A stretch of 64,000 nucleotides of DNA from Heliopora coerulea (GCA_030142905.1 JASJOG010000002.1:3947501-4011500); one strand, 5' to 3'. Positions 14,193 through 24,788 are shown, counted from the first letter of the stretch. The notes: generated by a model not told the origin, from the sequence alone. Program-made: numbers and translations.

Positions 14193-14490
14193 GCCCGTGT
14201 AGTTGGAGCATTTCACCAATGATCACAAAGTTACTGGTTTGAGTCTTCTTAAAGGCTCTGACTTTTTGGTTTTCTGGTTGGTTTTTCTGATTAAAATAGT
14301 TTAAGAGTATACGTACTAAGAACATAATATGACACTTTGTACAAATACTGAGGTACGTCCTACCACAATACGAACCAGTACCATTTGTGACATTCGTTCA
14401 CCGTCTGAGCCCGTGTAGTCCGATAGTTAGAGTATCTGTCCGACGAGCTGAAGGTTACGAGTTCAATTCCCTGTCAGTTACTGAGAGCAT
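14193..14490 (+). mobile_element. tRNA-derived SINE, two related halves
   Basis: Two segments begin with 'agcccgtgtagt' (near 14194 and 14409). The second has an A-box-like block (tagtccgatagttagag, 14416-14432) and a B-box/T-arm-like block (acgagttcaattccc, 14457-14471). The anticodon arm does not fold into a proper tRNA and homologous pieces occur elsewhere in the window, so this is a SINE and not a functional tRNA gene. Confidence 0.55.
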
Positions 14491-15624
14491 TTTTCCTCAG
14501 TATATCGTAAATTTGAATAGAAGTGTGGTACAGATATAAATGCCACGAAACTATCAAATAAGATTAACAAAACACAGATCTCATATGATACAAGTACGTT
14601 AACACCCTATATGAAAATGGTTTAAACGTTTCGTTGAATGAGTGTTGAAACAGTTTGACTAAAGTTTTGACGTTTTTAAACTTCATAAAGACAGCACCAA
14701 TGTCGAATGGATTTTGAACGAAAATTTGGACATGTTCAAAACTTACGACACCATTCAGAATAATTAAACATCATTCAACACCAGTAGGACAAATCTGTTC
14801 TACATTTTGAATTCAACGATTGTGAAAAGCGTGGAACAGGGTTATGAAAGCGTTTTGTGAGGACTCTAATTAAAACTTCTTTTCAGGTATTTAAAAAAGA
14901 CGTTGACAACAGCATCAATTCAACGTTCAAAAAGAACGAAGAAAGTGCTTCTTGGAATAAAATGACGTTAATACGCGTTTATATCTTGCTAATATAAACG
15001 GTGAAAATTTCTTGATCTGGAGTTACAGCCAATAACCACCATAATGTATTTAGAATCTTCAATAATTTTGCTAACTCTTAGTTTGTGAAACTTTTTGTAC
15101 ATTTTTTTAGGTTTATTTAAGTTGGAATTATAGTTGGTCTGACGCAAAATGATATCACATTGTAGTCCAAGTCAAAAAATGCACGTTTTCTCCAGCTGTC
15201 TTACATTCGCGGCTTTATTCACCCGCTAGCCGGTCAGCACTTTTTAATTGTGTTGTTTTAAATTTCCAATCAGCGTAGGTTATTTTGTTTTTCCTTTTAA
15301 TGAGTCGGTCGTTTCCTCGTTACATCTTGAGTTTGGGGGAGTTTCGTAGCACAAAGAGATGTTTGATAGATCTTGTCTCGGACTAGCAACTAAGGTGACA
15401 TTGGTCAGGCAGCACGTACATAAGCGTTTGTTTGGCTGTACACCCTCATGGTTATTTCTGGTATAAGTAAGATTAGATTTCGCTTGGGATAAGCAGATAT
15501 TTTTAGTTTCCAGTTGGCTTCGTTGCCTTTCCCTTTTGCATTGATTTGTAAATCAATTAAAGGAATAAAAATAATACGGATCTGCGATTTAATTATTAAC
15601 AATATTCAGTTGACATCCTATTAT

Positions 15625-15860
15625 CCCCTCGTCTACCGCGCGAAGCGCGGTGCGAGGGTACTAATCTCGACGTGCATGGAGTCCTTTTACACGCGTGGTG
15701 ACTAGGATGAAAAATTCTGTTTATTTGTATATACGTTTCTATCCACAGATTCCGGTCACTTAAGAATGCCGTGTGCCAGCATGGGGACTGGTATGCTGTT
15801 GACCATACCTTACTTAGGTCTCTTAGATCCGTATCGAAGCAAATCGAGTTGGTCTCGTTT
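15625..15860 (-). mobile_element. 3'-end fragment of the Crypton-like element family
   Basis: On the minus strand this carries the segment shared with the longer copies: a block reading 'cgagaccaa-tcgatttgcttcg', then 'taagtaaggtatggtcaac', 'cacacggcat', 'gtgaccgg', and then the family's distal end 'cacgcgtgtaaaaggactcca' finishing in a GC-rich hairpin (ccgcgcgaagcgcgg, 15636-15650) and CCCCTC. It gives the full order of the element's 3' end and abuts the tail of the adjacent LINE. Confidence 0.7.
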
Positions 15861-16610
15861 ATTGTAACTTTATTTAAACACGCTACCCTCATCATCAAAT
15901 GATGGTTTTCATGAGGGGCGTCACACAAATACAGAGAATTCATATAAAGAATTAATCTAAGTCCTAAGGTATAAAAAAGTTTAAAAAGATAAAATTCGAC
16001 GATGCTCGACGTCTGACTCAGTCAAACACTTTTTGAATCAAGTTTTTAAAGCTGGTTATAGACTCTGTCAGCATCGCCTCCTTTGGTAGGCTATTGAATA
16101 GCACAGCTCCACTATACCCAAAACTTTTTTCAAATATTCAGTTTTAGGCTTAGGAACTGAGAGGTTAATGTGGGCATTTCTAAGATTGTAATTATTTAAG
16201 TTTGCCTCCCTTATAATAAATTTATCTTATAAATTTGGAGCTGAGTGGTTGTTTAATATTTTGTAAATCAAAAGTAATTTATTCAATTTAAGACGGTCGT
16301 TCAGATTTTTCCATGACATAGCTTCGAGCAGATCTGACGGCCTCACATAATTAGCACTGTCATAACTCTTGCTGCCCTATTTTGTAAGTTTTGTATTTTC
16401 TCTTTCAGCAGACTTCTACAGTTGTCCCATAACGGTGAACAATAATCAAAGTATGGGAGTACGAGAGAATTATATAAATTTAGTAAAGTTTCGTATGGTA
16501 TGAAAGGTTTAACTCTTTTCATAATTCCAATACCAGTACCTGCTTTTTTACATATTGAATCTATTTTTTCCCTTGTGTGAATCTCTAGCAATTTTAGATT
16601 TAGAAATATG
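15861..16610 (-). pseudogene. 3' end of a CR1/L2/Jockey-type LINE reverse transcriptase, decayed
   Basis: The minus-strand frame 16591-16343 reads as the C-terminal part of a LINE reverse transcriptase (SICKKAGTGIGIMKRVKPFI, then PYFDYCSPLWDNC and QNLQNRAARV). Homology continues after a frameshift to about 16070 (SYD-ANYVRPSDLLEAMSW, LNNYNLRNAHINLSVPKPK). The 3' UTR ends in 'gtttaaataaagttacaat' near 15865. The 5' part is missing, as expected for a truncated LINE insertion. Stops and frameshifts make it non-functional. Confidence 0.85.
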
Positions 16611-17217
16611 AGCTTGGATATATGGATCGTTTTCTGAGTAGGGAGCTTGATGATCGTTCGTCTATCTCAATCTCTAGCAAGTTGTTTACATCATTTGAAC
16701 ACTGAAGCCAGTAAATGATTTAAGACCGGCAAACGAAATGGCTTTCTTGGTACTCGTGGCTGGTTTTATTTTTCCAGGTCATCCCCTCGATTTAGAAATA
16801 GAAATAGAAAGATTTAGAAATATGAGCTTGGATATATGGATCGTTTTCTGAGTAGGGAGCTTGATGATCGTTCGTCTATCTCAATCTCTAGCAAGTTGTT
16901 TACATCATTTGAACACTGAAGCCAGTAAATGATTTAAGACCGGCAAACGAAATGGCTTTCTTGGTACTCGTGGCTGGTTTTATTTTTCCAGGTCATCCCC
17001 TCGATTTAGAAATAGAAATAGAAAGATTTAGAAATATGAGCTTGGATATATGGATCGTTTTCTGAGTAGGGAGCTTGATGATCGTTCGTCTATCTCAATC
17101 TCTAGCAAGTTGTTTACATCATTTGAACACTGAAGCCAGTAAATGATTTAAGACCGGCAAACGAAATGGCTTTCTTGGTACTCGTGGCTGGTTTTATTTT
17201 TCCAGGTCATCCCCTCG
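16597..17217 (+). repeat. 214-bp tandem repeat, about 2.9 apparently identical copies
   Basis: Units start at 16597, 16811 and 17025 with 'gatttagaaatatgagcttgg'. By eye they are identical along their length. The third stops at 'catcccctcg', where the palindromic element begins. The unit is a mosaic: its start is LINE sequence, and its middle is the Crypton-family segment (tttgaacactgaagccag ... gaccggcaaacgaaatgg). It was probably formed by recent amplification of a transposon junction, or it is an assembly artefact. Confidence 0.95.
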
Positions 17218-17322
17218 CCCACCGCGCGAAGCGCGGTGGGCGAGGGTACTAATCTTGACGTGCGTGGAGTCCTGTTACACGCGTGGTTACTAGGGAGAAA
17301 AATTTTCGCTTTGTGTATGTAT

Positions 17323-17371
<49 letters not shown>

Positions 17372-17527
17372 AGTATATATATATATATAAACATAGATAC
17401 ACAAAGCAAAAATTTTTCTCCTTAGTCACCTCGCGTGTAACAGGACTCCACGGACGTCGAGATTAGTAACTTCGCCCGCTCGGGCCTTCGGCCCGCGCAC
17501 CGCGCTTCCCGCGGTCGGCGAGGGGAA
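17211..17527. mobile_element. large palindrome made of two facing Crypton-family 3' ends
   Basis: The left arm (17211-17326) runs from CCCCTCGCCC through the GC-rich hairpin ccgcgcgaagcgcgg to 'gacgtgcgtggagtcctgtt', 'gggagaaaaattttcgc' and a TA tract. The right arm (about 17390-17527) is its reverse complement ('aaaaatttttctcc', 'taacaggactccac', a GC-rich end, then GGCGAGGGG). The arms are about 110-135 bp around a (TA)n loop. No coding sequence. It could be a hairpin MITE related to the Crypton copies, or an inverted duplication. Confidence 0.85.
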
Positions 17528-17615
17528 TATTCTACTGTTAATTAATGGATGTTCGTATCAGGAGATATCCACACTTGGAAATTCGGCCCAATAGCTGAGG
17601 GGGGGACCACACGGT

Positions 17616-17742
<127 letters not shown>

Positions 17743-19747
17743 TATATCCATGGATTCCGGTCACTCAAAAATGTCGTGTGCAAGCTTGGGGACTGGTATG
17801 TTGTTAACCAAACCATACTTCGGTACCGTATTCAAGCAAATCGATTTTTCCCTTGTATGGATCTCTCGCAAGTTGTTTACATTATTTGAACACTGAAGCC
17901 AGTAGATGATTTAAGACCAGCAAACGAAATGGCTTTCTTCGTGCCTCCGGCTGGTTTCGCCACCTCAGTAACTCGACAATTTATGACTTGACAGAGCAGT
18001 TCTCAAAGACATTTCCCGAGCGACTAAGTGTATTAAAACGACATTCTTCGCTGAAGTTGAGTAGATGTCGATTAGTATAAATCTTGGGACCTTTCACGTT
18101 CTGGTAACCACTTGCCTGAGCTACACAATCACAGGTACGTCTGAATCGAGTAGCTTTGAAATACAAATTCTGCGAACGGAATTGTTTTGAGCAGCTTTGA
18201 AAAGTAGCTTCCCGACTTCATTCTTCCGTAAGGGAGACTTCTTGTACGAAATATTATCGCCTGGATTTTGCTGGTGTTTATTGGTAAAGTAGAACGAAGA
18301 TTCTAGTTCATTCATCTCTGTAGGATGATTACTTTTGAACATTTTGCAATATTTAATCGGACAGCGTTCATGGTCAATTGTTTGAGAAGTGGGATAGAAC
18401 ACTCATCGTCCAGAAGAGTTGTCAAGGCCATGACAGTCTTTGGATGCTTTCTCCGCTTTCCACACAAAGATTTCATCGCCTCAATCAAGATTTTCTACCT
18501 ATGAAATGTCGCCCCACTGCAGACATTAGGATGTATTTTTGGCTCGAAATAAAAATGTAAGGTAAACAGCCACCAGGTAACTCGCTGCAAAGCTACTTGT
18601 TTTTGGTCACCAAATTATCCTTCGGCAAAACAGTTGTCCGCTTCAGTCTTTCTCACTTCGAGAGTGATTTGTGCATGATGACCTTTACCGTATTCGATCG
18701 GTAATGCTTTCATCAGGATTTTAAAACCTCTCGATTTCTGGGGCTCAGAAATCATTTTCTGAGTATCAAGCTTGAAGATCGTTCATCTACCTTACCTGTA
18801 AATTTACCGTTGAACCCTTTGTGTTGAGGTGCCACTGAATGCTTATTTGAAAATACGCAAGTGTTGCAGGTTTGTATGCCATTTGCCTTTTTTATCGATG
18901 TTTTACCGTGGAAAAAGTACATCTTTTACTTCCCTCTTCTCGTTCTTCTTTTGACAGAACTTGCACAAGGTTTGCTTGTCGTATTTTGTTTTATGTTTTG
19001 TATTTTCCGATTTTTGGTCAGCGATAAAAATGCAGAATTCGTTCATGTTTTTGTTTACTTCGTCGGCTTCGTAATTCGTTTCATCTTCGTCACCAAAGTC
19101 TTGTACCTCTGGATGAATACTTAGCATAAATCCTTATCATAGCACATCTTAAAGACATTTTTAAACAACTTTGAAATAACGTATGATTTATCAAGTCAAA
19201 AAAATGTCAAAAAAATATTTAATCATGAGCTGTCCGTAATGCTGGTATCCGCTTGATAACCTATGAGAATGCTCCACTTTTAAGACCGAAAGTCTAGTCA
19301 TCTAATAAAAAAATTCTTTCTTTAAGGCAAAATGAGTGAGAAGTCTAATTGGAAAACGACACGAATTACCATAAGCCCGCAACTAATTCAGGGTATTGAT
19401 CCTATCATTCATTGTTTAATAATTTGATTGTAAGGATGGATATCTTTCCATTTTTTTAGCCTTTGAACCTTTTTCTCACCGAACGTTTTTGTTTTAATAA
19501 AGCAGAATTGAAATTTTAAACGTAAATATAACTATAAGCAATTTAAATATAAAATAATTTCCAGTTTGGACTGTTGTTAATTTGCGGCCAAATTCTGTGT
19601 GGAATTTTTTCTTATTGCATACCCTCTTCCAGTTATAATAAGGAGAATTTGTCTTCTTGATAATTTTGAAAATTTATCAATGTTACTTGGATTCTCGAGA
19701 GATATATTGGAAGGGTGGGCGAGGAGTTGTTGCGCGCACGTATTTCT
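17743..19747 (-). pseudogene. Crypton-like tyrosine-recombinase element, copy 1
   Basis: The minus-strand frames align in order with Crypton/DUF3504-type recombinases, the family that also gave rise to several vertebrate domesticated genes. The N-terminal frame (ATG at 19127, to 18903) is acidic, then has 'FIADQKSENTKHKTKYDKQT'. The C-terminal catalytic region is at 18402-18121 (RCPIKYCKMFKSNHP, NPGDNISYKKSPLRKNEVGK, SVRRICISKLLDSDVP) and, after a frame change, 18120-17981 (QASGYQNVKGPKIYTNRHL). The R and Y positions are kept, but the usual histidines are replaced. Many stops lie between the blocks, so it is inactive. It is an inverted counterpart of the copy at 28361-30717. Confidence 0.8.
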
Positions 19748-20056
19748 AGTTTAACAATCGATCTTTTATCACTTGTCAAACTGTCAAAGGTTATTCTCAC
19801 CAAACTTTTATTTTAATAAAACATAATCAAAATTTTAAACGTAAATATGACAAGCTGTTTGAATATAAAATAGTTTCCAGTTTGGGTTGTTAATATTTGT
19901 GGCCAAATGTTGTGTTTTCTTTATCGCATTCCCTCTTCCAGTTACAGTAAGGATGATTTATCTTTTTGACAATTTTAAAAAATTATCACTGTTACTTGGA
20001 TTGTCGAGAGAGATATTGGAAGGGTGGGCGAGGGTTTGTTGCGTGCACGTATTTCT
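19465..20056 (-). repeat. tandem duplication of the Crypton-like element's 5' end
   Basis: Two similar segments of about 270-280 bp lie at 19465-19747 and 19788-20056. Both run from 'ttctcacc(g)aac' through 'ttttaataaa', 'tttccagtttgg', 'ccctcttccagtta' and 'tattggaagggtgggcgag' to 'gcacgtatttct'. The same terminal segment opens the plus copy at 28361. Tandem 5' ends suggest partial duplication, or a second element inserted next to the first. Confidence 0.85.

Positions 20057-20062
<6 letters not shown>

Positions 20063-20091
<29 letters not shown>
20063..20091. repeat. (TA)n microsatellite
   Basis: A pure TA run of about 28 bp, just beyond the second 5'-end copy of the Crypton-like element. 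Confidence 0.95.
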
Positions 20092-20093
<2 letters not shown>

Positions 20094-20179
20094 AAAAGTG
20101 TATATTGTGGTAACGACGGAGACTTTAAATAAGTTAGCCACTCATTTCGCACAAACGTTTTCGCTTATATATACACATA

Positions 20180-20460
20180 TACAGGTATCCATGTGTGGAT
20201 TCCGGGCACTCAAGAAGGCCGTGTGCAAGCTCATTGACTGGTATGTTGACCTTACCTTACTTGGGTTACTTAGGTCCGTATTGAAGCAAATCAATTTGGT
20301 CCAGTTCTTTTTTCACTTTGATCGATCTCTCAGACGTTGTTTACCTCATTTGAACACTGAAGCCAATAAATGATTTAAGACTGGAAAACTAAATGGCTTT
20401 CATGGTGCTTGCGACTGGTTTCACTTTTGAGGGACATCTTAGTAGGGCCAATCTCATGTA
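20180..20460 (-). mobile_element. 3'-end fragment of the Crypton-like element family
   Basis: In the same order as copy 1 this carries 'ccatgtgtggattccgg', 'ggccgtgtgcaagctc', 'gactggtatgttgacc', 'gttgtttacctcatttgaac' and 'aatgatttaagactgg', ending near 'gtttcacttttgaggg'. The coding part is missing. It lies to the right of the tandem 5' ends, so at least two element insertions are stacked here. Confidence 0.7.
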
Positions 20461-20679
20461 GCAATTTTCCAAAAACGTAAGTTTACAACAAGTACTGTTT
20501 CCGTGGCAACATAAAATATAGTTCGTCAACTGAAGGTCGGCGCTAGCATTTAAACTTCCCTTTGATTCATACACATAACCTGCTTTAAAAAATCTGTGCA
20601 GATATCAAACTCAAAGAAGTCGATAACTACTACTTCTTTCCACAAGTCTGATTCTTTCAGACGTAAATGACTTCAGACC

Positions 20680-21362
20680 AATGAACTCAATTTCCACATC
20701 TGGAATGCTAACTTCCAGTCATTTGCTCAGGCAAAAAGTGAAGCCAAGATGGCCGCCCATAGAGAGAAATTTTGTTCGTCATTTTCAGTCCTCTTCGCGG
20801 TCCTGTATGTCAATTCCAGTCCTTTACACGACTTTAATTTTCAGTTTTTGTTTGGTTCAACTTCAAAAACATTCACAACCATGGAAAAAGTGCACAGACG
20901 AAGTGTTACTGGAACAGCTTTACATATTCGAGTATTTAAAAGGATTCATTATTGCCGTGTGGCCTAAGAACTGTCCTAAATTGTCTTAAGATGGTAAACT
21001 GATGGTAAAAAAAGGATTTGCACTAAGTAGTTCCCTCAAGTAATTTTTCGAGACCGTTTTATCAGATTTCCAGTCAGTTTGATAGTTTATTTTCGTGAAA
21101 ATTATTACCTGTAACTCGGTTTGACTTTGTTCAATTTATCTAAAATTCTTAAACTCATTTCTATCTTTTGAAGACATGTTTTATGTGTATTTTTAAATTA
21201 AGAAATTTTCAGAAAATGTAAAACGTCGTGTGGGAGACTAAAACTGATGTACTATCCAGCGTAGGGGACTGAAACTGACGTACAAGATTGCCCTTTACGG
21301 GTGGCCATCTTGGCTTCACATTTCATTGGCCAGTTAGCATTCCAGATATGGAAATCGAGTTC
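20680..21362. mobile_element. long inverted-repeat element (non-autonomous, unclassified)
   Basis: The left arm (about 20680-20840) and right arm (about 21215-21362) are reverse complements. Shared blocks in order are 'gaactcaatttccacatctg', 'ggaatgctaact', 'gtgaagccaagatggcc', 'ttttcagtc' and 'tacacgac'. About 370 bp of non-coding sequence separates the arms. The ends are not sharp and I see no target-site duplication. It is probably a foldback MITE. Open frames in the arms are shadows of the repeat. Confidence 0.75.
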
Positions 21363-21599
21363 ACTGCTTCAGACCTATCTAAGTGCTGCTCGTCATCAAA
21401 ATATCTGAATATGCCGTACGTAAGCAAGTGTGCGATCCTTTGGATGTTAAAGGGCAATGTCATTTGTGCAGTCAACCCGGACCAATTCTAATCTGGAGTC
21501 TAATCTGGAGCCAATGGATAGTCGTAGAAACTCTTGGGCATAGTTTACTGCTACCTGAATACCGGAACTGAAACTGTTTAATGATGGAATTCTAAGTGG

Positions 21600-22480
21600 C
21601 CTTTTAGAAGTGCATTTGGTTCACCACTTGGTTCCGTTTTAGGACCCGTATTTTGTGTACTTTTTACTCAAGATTCAATTTTCAAATACAATGAAGTAGT
21701 TTAATAATTATGCAGATGACACTGCATTACTTGTTGCTGGTAAGGATATTTATTCTGTTGAAACTGCTTTATTAGATGATGTGAATCAATTTAAAGGTTG
21801 GTTTAGTGGTGGTGAGCTAGTAGTTTACTGTCAAAAGCACGAAAGTCATGTCGTTTTGCAGTAATGAAAGGTTTTCTAGATGTCGAAAAACTTAGTTATT
21901 ATTTGTTCGATCTGCTTTGGACTATAAGCTGTGACTGTGAAATATTTAGGCTGAGCACTTGATTTTATGTCGAACTGTTGTGGTTATCATAACGATATCA
22001 TTGCGAATAAAGTCCATTAGCGTGGCCATACAGAATTTTGGGAGTCTTCTGGGAACGTGAAACACAACTACAAAGTGTTTCGGCTACGTGAATAAGTCTT
22101 CTATAAGCGTTTTGTACTTGGATTTTCTGAGACACATTCTAACGCGTTTTTGTGCAGTATTTCCTGGCAACAACGTGATCAGCCCAGTTAAATTTCCTGG
22201 GAAAAATCCTCCTTTACGTCGCTCCTTGGCCACACCACCACTTATGTCTCGTACAGCCTGTCTTCTTGGTAAAATAAGGTAGTATCCTTGTGAGGATACC
22301 TGTAGACAATTAATCGGAACAGTAATTAAGAGTATAGTGATTCCTGCTCAAGTACAGATACCACATAAAGTAGAATGACTCCTTAGAATGGAAAAAAGAA
22401 GTGCGTGCATTATTATATTACAAATTGGATTTGGAGAATAATGTTCAAAGGTTAATCTATTTCAGAAACTGTGAACTCGG
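21600..22480 (+). pseudogene. LINE reverse transcriptase fragment (CR1/L2/Jockey type)
   Basis: A plus-strand frame holds the reverse transcriptase catalytic block, recognisable as NNYADDTALLVAGKDIYSVE (near 21706-21765), followed by 'ALLDDVNQFKGWFSG'. Preceding sequence fits the 'GSVLGP' motif (near 21635). Later blocks are in shifted frames ('TVKYLG', then 'RSACIIILQIG' near 22395). Repeated frameshifts and stops show a dead copy. It is followed by the minus-strand non-LTR element fragment. Confidence 0.75.
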
Positions 22481-22689
22481 TTCGGTAATTCTCAGGTTCA
22501 GCTGGAGTTTCACCTAAGTTCGATGGTTTCTATAGTTTGAATAGATTTTGTCGTAATGTTCATTGTTTAATAACTTATAAATAACATTGCATGTTACTAG
22601 AAGATTTTAGAATGTTAATAGCGTGGCGATGCTGTTGTAATTTGAATACCAATTACTCAAACAGCATTATGTTTATCGTGAAAGAATAG

Positions 22690-23324
22690 TGGAAGGATTT
22701 AATTCCCTATTCTTCAATGATGTTAATCTTTTCTGCAACACTTCCTTAACTGATTCCTTCTGCTAGTTCTATTCCCAAGAACCTGTATGTATCATCTACC
22801 TTTGGGTCCAATGCCTGCATCTGTTTTTCTTAAGGTTTTAACCCCTCAACTTTGATCATCTTCCAATGCTCAAATGCTATTTCTGCACATTTAGATATTC
22901 CTAATAAGCACCTGTATCGTAACTTGCTTACACCAACAGTTCATTTACTACAACCAGTTGGTGATGACTTTCTTGATACACAGGTTCTCTTTAATCCCCT
23001 TTCTCCTGGTGGATCCATCTTATATCCTCCTGTTTCGAGCAGTACAATGAACACAGGTAACTCTGTTAGACAGAAACCAACTGGTGACTGACTATTACCC
23101 GGCAAAAATCCACAAGATATGTTTATCCATCCACTGACACCCTTATTATTCTTGTCTCATAGTTCTGTCTTCTTATAATTTCACTCGAATCCAATTTTAT
23201 ATTTTTCAGAATCCCAATCCATTTGTAAACACGAAGCATCCAATCGTAATGAACATAGTCATATGCTTTCCTATAGTCATATTATGTAATTTTGAGGTTT
23301 CTGTGCTGTTTTCGCACCTAATCT
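22690..23324 (-). pseudogene. reverse transcriptase part of a decayed REL-type non-LTR retrotransposon (element A)
   Basis: Minus-strand reading from 23322 downward gives 'YDYRKAYDYVHYDWMLRVYK', a reverse transcriptase motif. It is followed, with scattered stops, by a 'GD-LSP-GFCLTEIP'-like region (decayed), 'GISKCAEIAFEHWKMIKVEG' and 'MQALDPKVDDTYRFLGIELA'. These blocks fit non-LTR elements with a C-terminal restriction-like endonuclease (R2/R4/NeSL/HERO group; clade not resolved). It continues the element whose earlier parts lie at 24789-24901 and 25960-27325, now separated by insertions. Confidence 0.75.
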
Positions 23325-24245
23325 ATGAAGCAGTTATCAATAAGCAATTCATCCACTATACCTATTTATGATGTTAGTTCTACACTGCAGGAAGCTGCTG
23401 ATAACTTGACTATATGGGCATCACAGAACCAGATGGCTATCCATCCTGACAAGACTAAAGTAATGCTACTTGGAACTCAGAAGAAACTTGGTACAACCCC
23501 TGAAACCCCACATGTCAACCTTGGAGGAACTCCTCTTACACAATCATACTGTGAAAACTCCTCTGTGTACATGTTGACCTGTCCTTACATGGAACAACCA
23601 TATGTCAACAACAATCAAGAAGTACAACTCTAAACTTGAAATGATACGAAGACCTAAACCCTTTCTTGGACGTAACGACTTAATCATGCTGTACAATTCA
23701 TCAGCAAACACAACGATGGAATGCTGCTGCAGTATTTGGGGTAACTGTTCTGCTGAGTTCCTTGACCAACTACTATTAGCCCAAAAACGAGCAGCAAGGA
23801 TAATTCTTAATGCTCATTACACTACTTCGTCCTTTCAGTTATTTAAGGAACTTAATACTGTCCCAATTGGTGATGCTATACAGTATCGTATAATAATTAT
23901 GATTTTCAAAACTCTAAATAATCTTAATCTACCTTGCTTGACTAAGCTTTTGTCAAAGCCTATGCACCGATACTCGACAAGATACACGGTAAATAATAAG
24001 TTACGTATGCCAAAGGTCAGAATCAATGCTGAGAAACGAAGATTTGCCTTTGTAGCCACGTTCCTCTGGAACAAGTATCCTAATGCAGCCACCACCCTTA
24101 CTAGTATTATTGTAATGATATTTTTACTGTCATCATTATTTATTATGATTGTAAAAAATTATATATATTGTTATTATTAAGAGGACCCAGTTGGAAAAAA
24201 AGCTATGCTTTACTTGTTACATCCTCGGTAAATATAGAGTTATTA
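23325..24245 (+). pseudogene. 3' half of a LINE (CR1/L2/Jockey type), frameshifted
   Basis: The first frame (23325-23633) carries 'NLTIWASQNQMAIHPDKTKV', typical of the end of a LINE reverse transcriptase. The second frame (to 24180) carries 'LYNSSANTTMECCCSIWGNC', 'AQKRAARIILNAHY' and 'KRRFAFVATFLWNKYPNA', the conserved C-terminus. The two frames overlap near 23602-23633, so one frameshift separates them. The short 3' UTR ends 'cggtaaatatagagttatta'. It is 5'-truncated and inserted inside element A in the opposite orientation. Confidence 0.85.
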
Positions 24246-24612
24246 TTACTATTTCCTCAAACTCAGACAGGTCTTATGTCGTCAAAACTAACATGCTGGA
24301 GCGGGTCATAACAAATGACCAAGGGTCCTGCAGTTCACACTCCTTACTACATTTGTAGTACCCTTCTCAAAATTCGGGCTGTTTCCAAGAGTGTAGTCTT
24401 TTGCAATAACTCAGTTCGAATTTCCACACCAATCTTTGAGATCCAATTTTGCATCTTCTTTGTTACCACACCAAGGGCTCCACCAATAATCGGAATAACC
24501 TCTACTTTGTTCATTTCCCAAATCCGCATTATTTCAAATTTCAGTGGCTGATATTTATCTATCTTCTCGTCTTCTTTCTCCGTAACCCTGTCATCTCCTG
24601 GTACTGCTGTGT
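24246..24612 (-). pseudogene. C-terminal and 3' UTR fragment of a REL-type non-LTR retrotransposon (element B)
   Basis: The minus-strand frame (about 24612-24347) reads 'DTAVPGDDRVTEKEDEKIDK', 'EVIPIIGGALGVVTKKMQNW' and 'LQKTTLLETARILRRVLQM', ending in a stop. This is the conserved tail following the restriction-like endonuclease core. The 3' UTR runs to an ATT-rich tail near 24245. In minus-strand order it comes before the reverse transcriptase of element A at 23.3 kb, so it must be a separate 5'-truncated insertion. Confidence 0.8.
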
Positions 24613-24615
24613 CAA

Positions 24616-24648
<33 letters not shown>

Positions 24649-24752
24649 AACTCGCACACCACCCAACTAAGGACAGTGGAAGGGGTCTAAGCCTGCTACG
24701 GGCTCCCAGCATCCCGCCAGGTAAGGCCGCAACAGACATTGCACATTTCAGG

Positions 24753-24787
<35 letters not shown>
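24613..24787. repeat. two (ATT)n tracts flanking a 100-bp repeat unit
   Basis: ATT tracts at about 24616-24647 and 24755-24786 flank a unit starting 'acaactcgcacaccaccca' and containing 'aaggacagtggaaggggtc', 'ctgctacgggctcccagca' and 'gcaacagacattgcacat'. A fragment of the same unit, also beside ATT tracts, is at 12377-12411. The unit looks like a very short retro-element whose insertions carry ATT tails. Confidence 0.75.
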
Positions 24788-24788
24788 T

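Noticed and set aside
14405..14480. Functional tRNA gene
   Set aside because: A- and B-box-like blocks are present, but the acceptor and anticodon stems do not pair and related fragments lie elsewhere, so SINE origin fits better.
16597..17217. CRISPR-like repeat array
   Set aside because: Units are 214 bp, contiguous without spacers, and consist of transposon sequence in a eukaryotic genome.
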